9,775 nucleotides of DNA from Spirochaetota bacterium (GCA_009908925.1 JAAAOH010000037.1:1-9775); one strand, 5' to 3'; positions 1 through 6,265 are shown, counted from the stretch's first letter. Notes: generated by a model not told the origin, from the sequence alone. Numbers and translations are program-made.

Positions 1-8
1 TCTTCAAT

Positions 9-854
9 ATGCACCGGGAAATCCGCAGGCAGCGCAGGGTGCTGCTTGTCCAGACCGTCCTCATTTTCGCACTGATGCTCGGCGTTCTCCTCCTCAGCGG
101 TCTGCGGATCGTGGGAGCACTCGGCCTTGCCGTCGTCCTCGGAATGGGAAGCTTCTTTTTCGTGAGCGTGCAGAACCGAGCGTCGGAGCTCACACCACAG
201 AACGCCGTTCCGCTGGAACGCACCAACGCGCCGGCCCTGCACGCCATACTCGAGGAGCTTGCCGAGCGCGCCGAGTTGCCTCGCACCCCCGATGTTTACC
301 TGCTACCGGCCGGCATGATGAATGCGGCGACCCTCGGGAGCCGAGAACACCCGATCCTGATCGTAACGCCTCCGCTCCTCGATACGCTCAGCAGAAACGA
401 GGTGCGTGCGGTGCTTGCCCACGAGGTAGCGCATGTACGGGACAACGACCTCATGTCCTATCGTATTGCGGAGGCGATCGCGATGATAACGGTGGTGATC
501 TCGCGGGTGGGCTGGCTGCTGGTGCTGCTGTATCTGCCCGTACTTCTGGTGAGCGACGTCGAGATACCGCTGGGACTGATTGCGATTCTGCTCATTGCGC
601 CCGCTGCGAGTGTGCTACTGCAGATGGCGCTTTCGCGGTCGCGGGAGTTCTCCGCCGACCTCGGCGCGGTGGAACTCACCGACGAGCCGCTCGCGCTGGC
701 CTCGGCATTGCAGAAGATCGACAATGTGGGGCGATCCATGCTGCACCAGGTGCTGCCGCTGCCGAAAAAGCGGAACTCATCGGTCTTCCGCTCGCATCCG
801 GCTATCTCCCGGCGTGTGGAGCGACTCCAGGGGTTGGCCGGCGCCGGCGCCTGA
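9..854 (+). CDS. M48-family membrane zinc metalloprotease (HtpX-like)
   Basis: Membrane-bound zinc endopeptidase of family M48, the group that includes HtpX and degrades damaged membrane proteins. The 281-residue frame begins with a basic segment (RRQRR), followed by hydrophobic segments at about residues 11-30 and 34-54. The zinc site is HEVAH at 138-142, with the third ligand expected at E213 in REFSAD. A hydrophobic hairpin at about 160-205 lies between the two zinc-binding parts, as in HtpX. The C-terminal block SHPAISRRVERL (262-273) is typical of the family, and the length is normal (HtpX is about 290 residues). The start is uncertain: the frame is open to the left edge (Phe-Asn precede the ATG) and relatives often begin M-F-N, so a few residues may be outside the window. 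It ends in TGA. Its role in the neighbouring metal-related cluster, if any, is not evident. The family assignment is firm; HtpX orthology is not. Confidence 0.93.
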   Translation: MHREIRRQRRVLLVQTVLIFALMLGVLLLSGLRIVGALGLAVVLGMGSFFFVSVQNRASELTPQNAVPLERTNAPALHAILEELAERAELPRTPDVYLLPAGMMNAATLGSREHPILIVTPPLLDTLSRNEVRAVLAHEVAHVRDNDLMSYRIAEAIAMITVVISRVGWLLVLLYLPVLLVSDVEIPLGLIAILLIAPAASVLLQMALSRSREFSADLGAVELTDEPLALASALQKIDNVGRSMLHQVLPLPKKRNSSVFRSHPAISRRVERLQGLAGAGA

Positions 855-1157
855 ATGCACCGCGCCGGACCCACGTGCCGGCTTCCGCGGGGTAAAACAC
901 CTGCAGGGGAGGGAGCGATCGCGCGACCGGAAAACGAGTTCAACGGCGGCGCGACGCCACGACCCCCGCAGGCTACTGAATTACCAGACTGTCGAAATAC
1001 CCTATGACCTGCCCCACGAACTCTTCTCTCGCAACTTCCTCGATAGAAGTGGCGGAGGGTGGAGTCGAAAGGCTTTGCCGGCAGCACCCTACCTTTACAA
1101 TGACAATGTTGATGAAACGTTCCGACGCTCGCTCGCAGCGGAGGCGGCAGCTTATTT
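855..1157. other. Gap without a supportable gene
   Basis: About 300 bases between the protease and the decayed minus-strand operon. On the minus strand a 62-codon open stretch (1161-973, GTG start) directly follows the stop of the Trep_Strep stub. I recognise no family in it and see no ribosome binding site. It could be residue of deleted downstream genes of the same operon. A short GC-rich stem (GCCGG pairing with CCGGC, about 872-889) follows the protease gene, but it has no T-run and is not a convincing terminator. Confidence 0.5.
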
Positions 1158-1268
1158 TCACCCGAACACGGTTAGCTGGAAGACAACCGCCGCGGGGATG
1201 CCGATCGTGATCAGATCGTGCACCGAGAGTTCGGCATCGCTGATGGCTGGATTTGCTGCTGTAGACAT
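1158..1268 (-). pseudogene. N-terminal stub of a Trep_Strep family (MptS-like) membrane protein
   Basis: A 36-codon fragment opening with ATG at 1268. A perfect AGGAGG (1280-1275) lies 6 bases upstream and overlaps the stop of the preceding exporter frame, so it was the next gene of that operon. Residues 14-24 (LSVHDLITIGI) and the following hydrophobic AAVVFQLTVFG resemble the beginning of Trep_Strep (PF09605 / TIGR02185) integral membrane proteins, which usually start with a '-DLI/VTIGIF-' motif and are about 190-200 residues long. Those proteins are regarded as probable substrate-binding components of ECF-type importers and often sit beside exporter half-transporter pairs like the one here. 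The frame meets TGA at 1160-1158 after the first transmembrane segment, and no downstream continuation is recognisable. I read it as the remnant of a truncated gene. The family call rests on one short motif plus gene context, from memory. Confidence 0.6.
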
Positions 1269-1279
1269 ATCATTCCTCC

Positions 1280-2759
1280 TCAAGGTGTTCCGGTCCACGA
1301 CCGGATCGGTCCGACGCAAGTACCGAGCGTTAATGAGATCCCTCTCTGCCCAGCCGTTTGGGTGCTCTGTACTTCAATCATCCGTGCGAGAACACCGTTC
1401 GTCTTTAGCAGCTCTTGCGGCGAACCCTGTTCCGCGACTGTGTCGTTCGCAAGCACGACGATCTTGTCAGCGCTCACAACGGTACGCACCCTGTGCGCGA
1501 TGATTAGCACGGTCTTGCTCTGCACGAGCTCCGCGATGGCAGCGTGGAGCTTGGTTTCGTTCTCTTCATCGAGCGAGTCGGGGGGCGCGTATCACCTCGT
1601 CGTCGGTAGCGTCGTTTCTGCCGATCCGGATGTTCTCCATGAACGACGTGTTGAACAGGACGACGTCCTGGAAGACGACCGAGTAGGACCGTAACAGCGT
1701 CTCGGGAACGACCGCGATGATATCCTGCCCGCCTAATAGAATCTGCCCGGCGCCTGCGTCCCAGAAGGTCGCCGCCCGTCGAGCCGTGGTGCTCCTGCCC
1801 CCACCGGAAGGCCCGACCAGGGGCGTGATTTCGCCCTGTTTAGCGGTAAACGACACATCGCGTAGCACTTGCTTTCCTTCTTGGTGCGAGAACGCGACCA
1901 TCAGGAACACGAGGTAGGTGAACAGCGGATTGCTCCTCGCAGAAAACAGACCGGCTCCGACGACGTTCACACTCGGTAGCCCCAGCTTCAGGATCCCTTG
2001 CGCCGAGTTGACGAGGGTACCGACAAGCAGCTCTCCGCGCATCAGCTGTCTTTCGTACTTGTTGGGAGCACGATCCAGTCCGCGCAGGTACTCGGACTCG
2101 CTGGTGTAGGACTTGATCTCCTAGATCGTCTCCAGTCCTTCCTGGATACCCTCGGTGACCTCTCGTTTTGCCGCGTAGCCCGAGCACGACTCCTTTTGTC
2201 GCACCCTCTTCGACAGAAGAACCACTGCACCAGCTATCGGCACGACCCAGAGCACGGCGAGCGACAACTGCCAGGTGAAGACGAACAGCCCAACGGCGAT
2301 CAGGACAACACTGATGATGGACGCAAAGAGTTGCGGAACCGCGTGCGAAAACGTGTGCTCCAGCTCGGTGCTGTCGTCGACGATCGTGGAGGTCAGATCG
2401 GAGAGGTTCTTTTCGCCGAACAACGCCAGCGGGAGCCTCCGGAGTTTCTCCGCGAGCGACACGCGTCGATGGGCGCTCTCCTCGTAGACCGTCGTATACG
2501 AGCTGCGATACTGAAAGACCGCGATGACAAAGAGCACGCCCATGGAACCCAGTGCCAGGGCGATGTAATAACCCAGTCCGCGAGTGATCGGCGGATCCGG
2601 GTCGAATAGCCGCGGGGGGTATTCATCCAGAAAGATGAACATGTAGACGGCGGTCAACATCAGAGCAATGTTGAGTAGCGACGTGAATGCAACGCCGCGA
2701 AGAAAGTCCGCGGCGCCCTTGCGGGTCAGGGCGAAACGTTCCTCGATGACCTTACGCAT
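1280..2759 (-). pseudogene. ABC exporter half-transporter 2 (membrane domain + ATPase), inactivated
   Basis: Remnant of a fused TMD-NBD exporter half-transporter (family length about 580 codons). ATG at 2759 overlaps the end of the upstream half-transporter by 8 bases, suggesting former translational coupling. The membrane domain is readable from MRKVIEERF to VTEGIQEGLETI, then a TAG (2123-2121) replaces what is normally Gln in '-IQEIKSY-'; the same frame continues EIKSYTSESEYLRGL. Near 1895 the protein jumps from TYLVFLMVA straight to HQEGKQVLRDVSF, so the linker between membrane and ATPase domains is missing. The Walker A motif reads GPSGGGRST: the catalytic Lys is Arg (codon 1796-1794). 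Near 1570-1590 a second deletion removes the LSGGE signature and Walker B, and shifts the frame. The tail LDEENETKL, TVLIIAHRVRTVVSADKIVVL is readable down to TGA at 1282-1280. Relatives pair as heterodimers, some in iron/siderophore transport (IrtAB, YbtPQ). It cannot encode a working ATPase. Confidence 0.9.
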
Positions 2760-4481
2760 GATCGCTCCTCCCGATGGTGCACTGGACAGACCGTTGGTAC
2801 TCGCGCCACAACCCGGCGTAGACACCGCCTCTCGCAAGGAGATCACGATGCGTACCGTCTTCGGCTATCCGGCCGTCATCGATGAGCAGAATCCGGTCTG
2901 CGCCGACCACGCTCGTCATCCGATGGGCGATCATGAGCACGGTCTTGCCCGCGGAAAGCTCCTTCAGGCCGCGCTGGATAAGGTGCTCGTTCTCCGAATC
3001 GGTGAACGCCGTGGCCTCGTCGAACACAACGATCGGAGCGTCCTTCAGAATGGCCCCGGCAAGAATGATCCGCTGCTGCTCGCCGCCGGAGAGATACGTT
3101 CCCTCGACGCCGATGCTGGTGCCCAACCCTTTGGGAAGCTTGTCGATGATCTCGCGGCATTGAGAGAGGTCAACCGCGCGATCAACCTCATCGACAGATG
3201 TGGAGGGGCTGCTGTAGCCTGGAAGACGAAGGACACACGCTTCATCAGCTGCTCCGACGCGATCTCTACGACGTCCGAGCCGCCGACGATCATTTGCCCC
3301 TCGTCCGTGTCCCAGAACCGGGGGACGAGTCGGGCGATCGTCGTCTTGCCGCTGCCCGAGGGACCGACGAGCGCCAGGGTTGTGCCCTCTGCGATCTCGA
3401 ACGAGATACCGTCGATGGCCTTCCTGTTCGGGCCCGGCTAGACGAAGGAGACGTTCCTGAACTGAACGGCATTTCCTGTCATCGGTCGGGGTGAATCCGG
3501 TTCGATCAGCCGCTCGCGGCTGACAAGAGTCTCAACGCGGTCGACGGCTTCGCTCGCTTGCCCGAACGTCATCGCCAGATACAGGCTTCGCATGATGCTC
3601 TGAGAGAACATCGGGGTGATGAGCACGGAGAGAAACACGTTGAGGATAGTTGTCGCTTAGTCTCCGGTGGCGTTGATGAGCAGCAGCGCCGCGGGGATCA
3701 GGAAGAAGACGAAGCCGTTGATAACCACCGTGTACGCCGATATCAGAGACTGCCACATTCGGGTGTATCCGAAGACTAGGTTCTTGTAGTTCATGATGGA
3801 GTCGTAGAACCCCGTGAACGAGTGAACCGGCTGCTGGAACACCTTCACGACGGGGATTCCGCGTACATACTCGACCGCCTCGGTGTTCACCTCTTACGGA
3901 GACGTCATGTAGAGCTTCATTCGGGCTCTACCCCGGTCGCCTGTCATGGAGCTCATCAGCAGCAGCGCGAACAGAATCGGCAACAGACAGGCAATCGCGA
4001 GCCGCCAGTCGAACACGAAAATCAAAACGAGCACGCTGAGCGGCGTCAGAACGGTCGCGGCAAGATCGGGCATCTGATGGGCCAGGGAACTGTGGGTTAT
4101 GCTCGCATCGTCGTCGATAATCTTTCGGATACGGCCAGACGTATTGGCGTCGAAGAAGCCCAGCGGCATCCAGACGATCTTCTGCATCGCGTACCGCCGG
4201 ATGCCGACCGCTACCCGGAAGGCGGCCAGATGCGACAGAGACAGCGCCGCGAAGTAGAGAACCACGCCGGCTATTGCCGTTCCTGCGACCCACCACGCGT
4301 AGAGCAACACCGGGCCGGAAGAGACACCGGCTCCATCCGCGAAGAGCTCGCGCATGATGAACCAGACCAGAACGTACGGCGCCGTCCCGACGAGCGTGCT
4401 GACCGCGGACAGCACCAGCGCCGCGGGCAGGAGCGCTCGTCGTCCGGTCATGTACGACTCGAGCTTTGCAAGAACACGCAT
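2752..4481 (-). pseudogene. ABC exporter half-transporter 1 (membrane domain + ATPase), inactivated
   Basis: Partner half-transporter upstream of the previous one. ATG at 4481 opens a 195-codon frame with the first membrane helices (LLPAALVLSAVSTLVGTAPY) and the conserved PLGFFDANTSGRIRK segment. Three stops interrupt one continuous frame: TAA at 3896-3894 before EVNTEAVEYVRGIPVVKVF, TAA at 3659-3657 after LLLINATGD, and TAG at 3440-3438 after FRNVSFV, where relatives have Tyr (FxYPG). The ATPase domain keeps Walker A (GPSGSGKTT, about 3340-3366), but near 3205-3225 the frame shifts and roughly 18 residues after FVFQ are lost. It then resumes as SVDEVDRAVDLSQC, with signature LSGGEQQR, Walker B IVVFDEATAF and switch MIAHRM, ending in TAA at 2754-2752. 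The gene starts 28 bases after the DUF2023 stop, so it belonged to the flavodoxin operon. The remaining motifs are well conserved, which points to fairly recent inactivation. Confidence 0.9.
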
Positions 4482-4509
4482 TGGGGCTACTCTATCCTAT
4501 AAGGTGTTT

Positions 4510-4890
4510 TCATGCCGTCGCCGGATTTTGCATTCTCGCTCGACGCCGTCGGTACGTATTCAGTAGACCACCGCGCTCGGTCTTTCGGCTGGCAAACCGG
4601 GAACATTGCCGACGCAATTCATATCCAAGCATCAGCCCGAGCATGAAATCCTCCTCGTCGGTGAGCTCCGTTAGGTCCAGGGTCGAAAAGCACTCAAGCA
4701 CCTCGAGGCACTCGCACCGCCCAAAGAATACGTTCACGAGTCTTCCGGCGACCTCGGCCATTATAAAGTCGTAACCGGCGCGCTTACGCCGATACTCAAG
4801 CAGCGGAAGCTCATCGGGCGAAGCGGTGTAGAGAGCGAGAGAACGCACTCCCCGATCGATTTCGTAGACGAGATGTTGAACGAGTTGCAC
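4510..4890 (-). CDS. DUF2023 family protein, flavodoxin partner gene
   Basis: Small soluble protein of 126 residues, family DUF2023, of unknown biochemical function. Recognisable family features are the N-terminal HLVYEIDRGVRSLALYT (6-22), the central GYDFIMAEVAGRLVNVFFG, C-x-C in GRCECLEVL, and the acidic LTDEEDFMLGLMLGYELRRQC. From memory, members commonly sit directly beside flavodoxin genes in epsilonproteobacteria, sulfate reducers and other anaerobes, as here. It begins with GTG at 4890, 8 bases after the flavodoxin stop. No clear Shine-Dalgarno sequence is visible, so translation may depend on coupling. An in-frame TAA at 4905-4903 rules out a much longer N-terminus. After about residue 100 the tail is Arg-rich (RKTERGG..YRRRRAR) and longer than I expect for the family; a slipped stop or a lineage-specific extension are both possible. 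There are no membrane segments or signal peptide. Confidence 0.8.
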   Translation of the reverse strand: MQLVQHLVYEIDRGVRSLALYTASPDELPLLEYRRKRAGYDFIMAEVAGRLVNVFFGRCECLEVLECFSTLDLTELTDEEDFMLGLMLGYELRRQCSRFASRKTERGGLLNTYRRRRARMQNPATA

Positions 4891-4898
4891 GACGGATT

Positions 4899-5405
4899 TC
4901 AGTTAAGGTCGTTCTTCAGTGTGGCTGTCCACGCTTCGATGCGTTTGTCGGTTCTGTCCGATTCGTTGTCCTCATCCAAAGGTAAGCCAAGGAACACATC
5001 GCCCTCTACTGCTTGAGATTCGTCAAACTCGTAGCCGTCGGTAGATACCTGTCCCACGACGGCACCTCCACCATTGCGCACAATGTTCGCAAGAACGCCG
5101 ATCGCATCGACGAAGGTATCTGGGTAACCCTCTTGATCGCCCAGTCCGAAAATGGCGACCTTCTTGTCGGAGAAGTCTACGGACGTAACCATGGACAGAT
5201 TGTCGTCCCAGTCGTCTTGCATATCGCCGACACCCCAGGTGGATGCGCCGAAAATGAGGGCGCTGTATCCGGAAAGCTCGTCGGCGGACGTATCCGCGAT
5301 GCTCGTTGGCTCAGCCGCCTGATCGCCCAGAGCAGCAGCGATTCTCTTCGCGGCCGACTCGGTATTGCCGGTGTTCGAGCCGTAGAATATCCCTATAGTT
5401 GCCAT
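4899..5405 (-). CDS. fldA: Long-chain flavodoxin
   Basis: FMN-binding electron-transfer protein of 168 residues that substitutes for ferredoxin, typically under iron limitation. The phosphate-binding loop is SNTGNTE at residues 10-16. The two FMN-flanking loops are ASTWGVGD (54-61, with W57 as the probable stacking residue) and GLGDQEGYPD (87-96, with Y94). The insertion at about 121-135 (STDGYEFDESQAV) marks the long-chain class, and the length fits FldA. The start was chosen at ATG 5405 because AAGGAG lies 6 bases upstream (5417-5412) and MATIGIFYGSNTG is the family N-terminus. The frame is open for another 30 codons upstream, but that part is not conserved and includes the promoter region. 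It heads the operon flavodoxin, DUF2023, then two exporter pseudogenes. The stop is TGA. It appears fully intact although its downstream operon partners have decayed. Confidence 0.95.
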   Translation of the reverse strand: MATIGIFYGSNTGNTESAAKRIAAALGDQAAEPTSIADTSADELSGYSALIFGASTWGVGDMQDDWDDNLSMVTSVDFSDKKVAIFGLGDQEGYPDTFVDAIGVLANIVRNGGGAVVGQVSTDGYEFDESQAVEGDVFLGLPLDEDNESDRTDKRIEAWTATLKNDLN

Positions 5406-5411
5406 TCGAAT

Positions 5412-5417
5412 CTCCTT
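5412..5417 (-). promoter_or_regulatory. Ribosome binding site of the flavodoxin gene
   Basis: AAGGAG on the minus strand, 6 bases before the ATG at 5405. It decides between this start and the longer open frame beginning at 5495. Confidence 0.85.
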
Positions 5418-5476
5418 GTGTCGGAAACACGGCGCCAAATACTCCCGCACCGCGCCTTTCCGTATCTCCCGGCCAG

Positions 5477-5505
5477 AGTTTTGCATATTTAACATAGTTT
5501 GTCAA
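5477..5505 (-). promoter_or_regulatory. Candidate flavodoxin promoter
   Basis: On the minus strand TTGACA (5505-5500) is a perfect -35 box. Seventeen bases on is AAAACT (5482-5477), a poor -10 hexamer, but it is preceded by TGC, which fits an extended -10 element. The spacer is AT-rich (CTATGTTAAATATG) and has an imperfect dyad TAT-GTTAA-ATA (one internal mismatch) that could bind a regulator. The predicted leader is about 65 bases. The weak -10 would fit a promoter that needs activation or is poorly active by default; this is inference. Confidence 0.5.
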
Positions 5506-5625
5506 GCCTTACTTTGCCCGGCTGGAGTCGCCCGGCGAGTGGCAGGAGGAACTATACGGCGGACACGCTCCGGAAACGGATGAGCACGGCATTCCGAGCC
5601 GACGGTCCGCGTACGGCCCGACGTC

Positions 5626-5654
5626 TTGCCATTCATGGTAATACTATATATTAC
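5626..5654 (+). promoter_or_regulatory. Candidate promoter of the L33 gene
   Basis: TTGCCA (5626-5631, 5 of 6 matches to the -35 consensus), a 17-base spacer, and TATTAC (5649-5654, 4 of 6) as -10. An overlapping TATATT at 5647 would give a 15-base spacer. Transcription would start near 5661, leaving a leader just long enough to hold the AAGGAG ribosome binding site. Confidence 0.5.
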
Positions 5655-5658
5655 TATA
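5638..5658 (+). promoter_or_regulatory. Candidate operator: inverted and direct repeats over the L33 promoter
   Basis: GTAATA (5638-5643) and TATTAC (5649-5654) form a perfect 6-bp inverted repeat with a 5-base spacer. Overlapping it, TACTATA occurs twice (5642-5648 and 5652-5658), exactly 10 bases apart, one helical turn. The right arm coincides with the proposed -10 box. The half-site GTAAT/ATTAC also occurs in Zur boxes of Bacillus subtilis, but there the spacing is 1 base, so Zur control is only a suggestion. Confidence 0.45.
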
Positions 5659-5662
5659 GAAC

Positions 5663-5668
5663 AAGGAG
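5663..5668 (+). promoter_or_regulatory. Ribosome binding site of the L33 gene
   Basis: AAGGAG, 5 bases before the ATG at 5674. It excludes the longer in-frame start at 5626, which lies inside the promoter region. Confidence 0.85.
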
Positions 5669-5673
5669 AAGTC

Positions 5674-5844
5674 ATGGCGAAGAAAAGGGAAGCAGTGACA
5701 ATTGTTCGGCTCCAGAGCACAGCCAGCCCGCATAGCTACTACACGACGAAGAATCGCAGGACTCACCAGGACAAGCTCGAGCTGCGCAAATACGATCCCA
5801 TTGTGAGGCGACACGTGATATATCGCGAGGCCAAGAAGGTCTAG
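5674..5844 (+). CDS. rpmG: 50S ribosomal protein L33, cysteine-free (zinc-independent) type
   Basis: Component of the large ribosomal subunit near the tRNA exit site. The 56 residues match the usual L33 length and carry the family landmarks YYTTKNRRTHQDKLELRKYDP (split around residues 22-42) and RRHVIYREAKK at the C-terminus. The zinc-ribbon form has two Cys pairs. Here those positions read STAS (about 15-18) and DPIVRRH, with no cysteine anywhere, so this is the C-minus form resembling Escherichia coli L33. In bacteria that carry both forms, the C-minus paralogue is commonly repressed by Zur and made under zinc starvation. The gene stands alone: tRNA-Trp, secE and nusG, the usual neighbours of the housekeeping rpmG, are absent, which supports a second, conditional copy. 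Whether a cysteine-containing L33 exists elsewhere cannot be seen. It ends in TAG. Confidence 0.95.
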   Translation: MAKKREAVTIVRLQSTASPHSYYTTKNRRTHQDKLELRKYDPIVRRHVIYREAKKV

Positions 5845-5846
5845 AA

Positions 5847-5875
5847 AGGGGCCCCTCTGGTTGGGCTGAGCCAGA
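5847..5875 (+). terminator. Hairpin region after the L33 gene (weak terminator or processing site)
   Basis: Just after the stop are a perfect palindrome AGGGGCCCCT (5847-5856) and a stem-loop with TCTGGTT (5856-5862) pairing with AGCCAGA (5869-5875), one G-U pair, and a 6-base loop. There is no T-run behind it, so it is not a standard intrinsic terminator. It could attenuate read-through or protect the short L33 message. Confidence 0.3.
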
Positions 5876-5885
5876 TAGTTAGCTC

Positions 5886-5914
5886 TTGACAACAAAGTTT
5901 TCATGCTCTAACAT
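5886..5914 (+). promoter_or_regulatory. Promoter of the cupin/importer operon
   Basis: TTGACA (5886-5891, perfect -35), exactly 17 bases, then TAACAT (5909-5914, 4 of 6 with the key T, A, A and T positions present). The start point expected about 7 bases after the -10 box falls on or next to the A of the ATG at 5921, implying a leaderless or near-leaderless transcript. Confidence 0.7.
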
Positions 5915-5923
5915 TTGAGCATG
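5902..5923 (+). promoter_or_regulatory. 22-bp palindromic operator candidate
   Basis: CATGCTC (5902-5908) and GAGCATG (5917-5923) are perfect inverted repeats around the 8-base centre TAACATTT. The AA and TT of that centre pair as well, leaving one T/T mismatch on each side of the dyad. The element covers the -10 box, the predicted transcription start and the start codon. A bound protein would block RNA polymerase, so a repressor site is the simplest reading. Confidence 0.55.
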
Positions 5924-6265
5924 GAACAAAACCACTCACAATCACACATACCGGTCGACGCCGCTGAGCGGCCGCGGCCACAGGTTGACCCCATTCAAAT
6001 GGGGACCCAACAGCAGGTTATTCAGGGTTCGAGCGATCGCGCTGCCTTCATGCCCGAGCACTATGCGACGCACGAGGCTGCGGTAATGGTCGCGGAGGGG
6101 ACCGTCGACATCCACTATAGCGAGTCGGGCACGACCCTGTCGGTCTCCGCCGGTCAGCACCACCTCATCGAGCCGAATCAACGTCACGCGCTGAGCTCGC
6201 CGGGCGCGTTCCGATTGTATCTCGTTATGCCGGCGGATGGGGAGATTCGCTTTGATGTGGACTAA
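5921..6265 (+). CDS. Small single-domain cupin protein
   Basis: A 114-residue protein from the ATG at 5921. The beta-barrel part (about 40-114) has the two cupin motifs. The first is HYATHE..VMVAEGTVDI with candidate metal ligands H47, H51 and E52. The second is AGQHHLIEPNQRHAL, with H89 in the usual fourth-ligand position. An N-terminal tail of about 26 residues contains H5 and H9 and is Pro-rich. There is no signal peptide, so it should be cytoplasmic. An in-frame TTG at 5915 would add two residues, but it lies immediately after the -10 box and would not be transcribed. Neither start has a Shine-Dalgarno sequence, consistent with a leaderless message. The gene heads the importer operon and overlaps the binding-protein gene by 11 bases. 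A role in sensing, binding or modifying the imported metal or metal complex is possible but not shown; cupins have very varied functions. Confidence 0.75.
   Translation: MEQNHSQSHIPVDAAERPRPQVDPIQMGTQQQVIQGSSDRAAFMPEHYATHEAAVMVAEGTVDIHYSESGTTLSVSAGQHHLIEPNQRHALSSPGAFRLYLVMPADGEIRFDVD

Noticed and set aside
855..900. Terminator after the protease gene
   Set aside because: GCCGG/CCGGC can pair, but the stem is short and not followed by a T-run.
973..1161. 62-codon minus-strand frame after the Trep_Strep stub
   Set aside because: No Shine-Dalgarno sequence, no recognisable family, and it lies in decayed DNA. Reported only as part of the gene-free gap.
580..1503. 307-codon open frame on the plus strand
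   Set aside because: It overlaps the protease in another frame and then runs antisense to the exporter remnant. Its composition is Arg/Ser-rich with no recognisable domain, as expected for a shadow frame in GC-rich DNA.
2668..3441. 257-codon open frame on the plus strand
   Set aside because: It is exactly antisense to the ATPase domain of half-transporter 1, whose motifs are clear on the minus strand. No ribosome binding site or family resemblance.
2121..3896. In-frame TAA and TAG codons in the exporter genes as recoded sense codons or programmed read-through
   Set aside because: Intact genes here end normally in TAG (L33, binding protein, permease) and TAA (cupin). The interrupted positions correspond to different residues (Gln, Tyr and others), and the same genes also carry deletions and frame shifts, so plain pseudogenes explain everything.
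3822..4502. 226-codon open frame on the plus strand rich in Arg, Gln and His
   Set aside because: It is antisense to the membrane domain of half-transporter 1; the composition is that of a complementary-strand shadow.
5406..5495. 30-residue N-terminal extension of the flavodoxin
   Set aside because: The extension is unlike any flavodoxin, would start inside the promoter, and a good AAGGAG is placed for the ATG at 5405.
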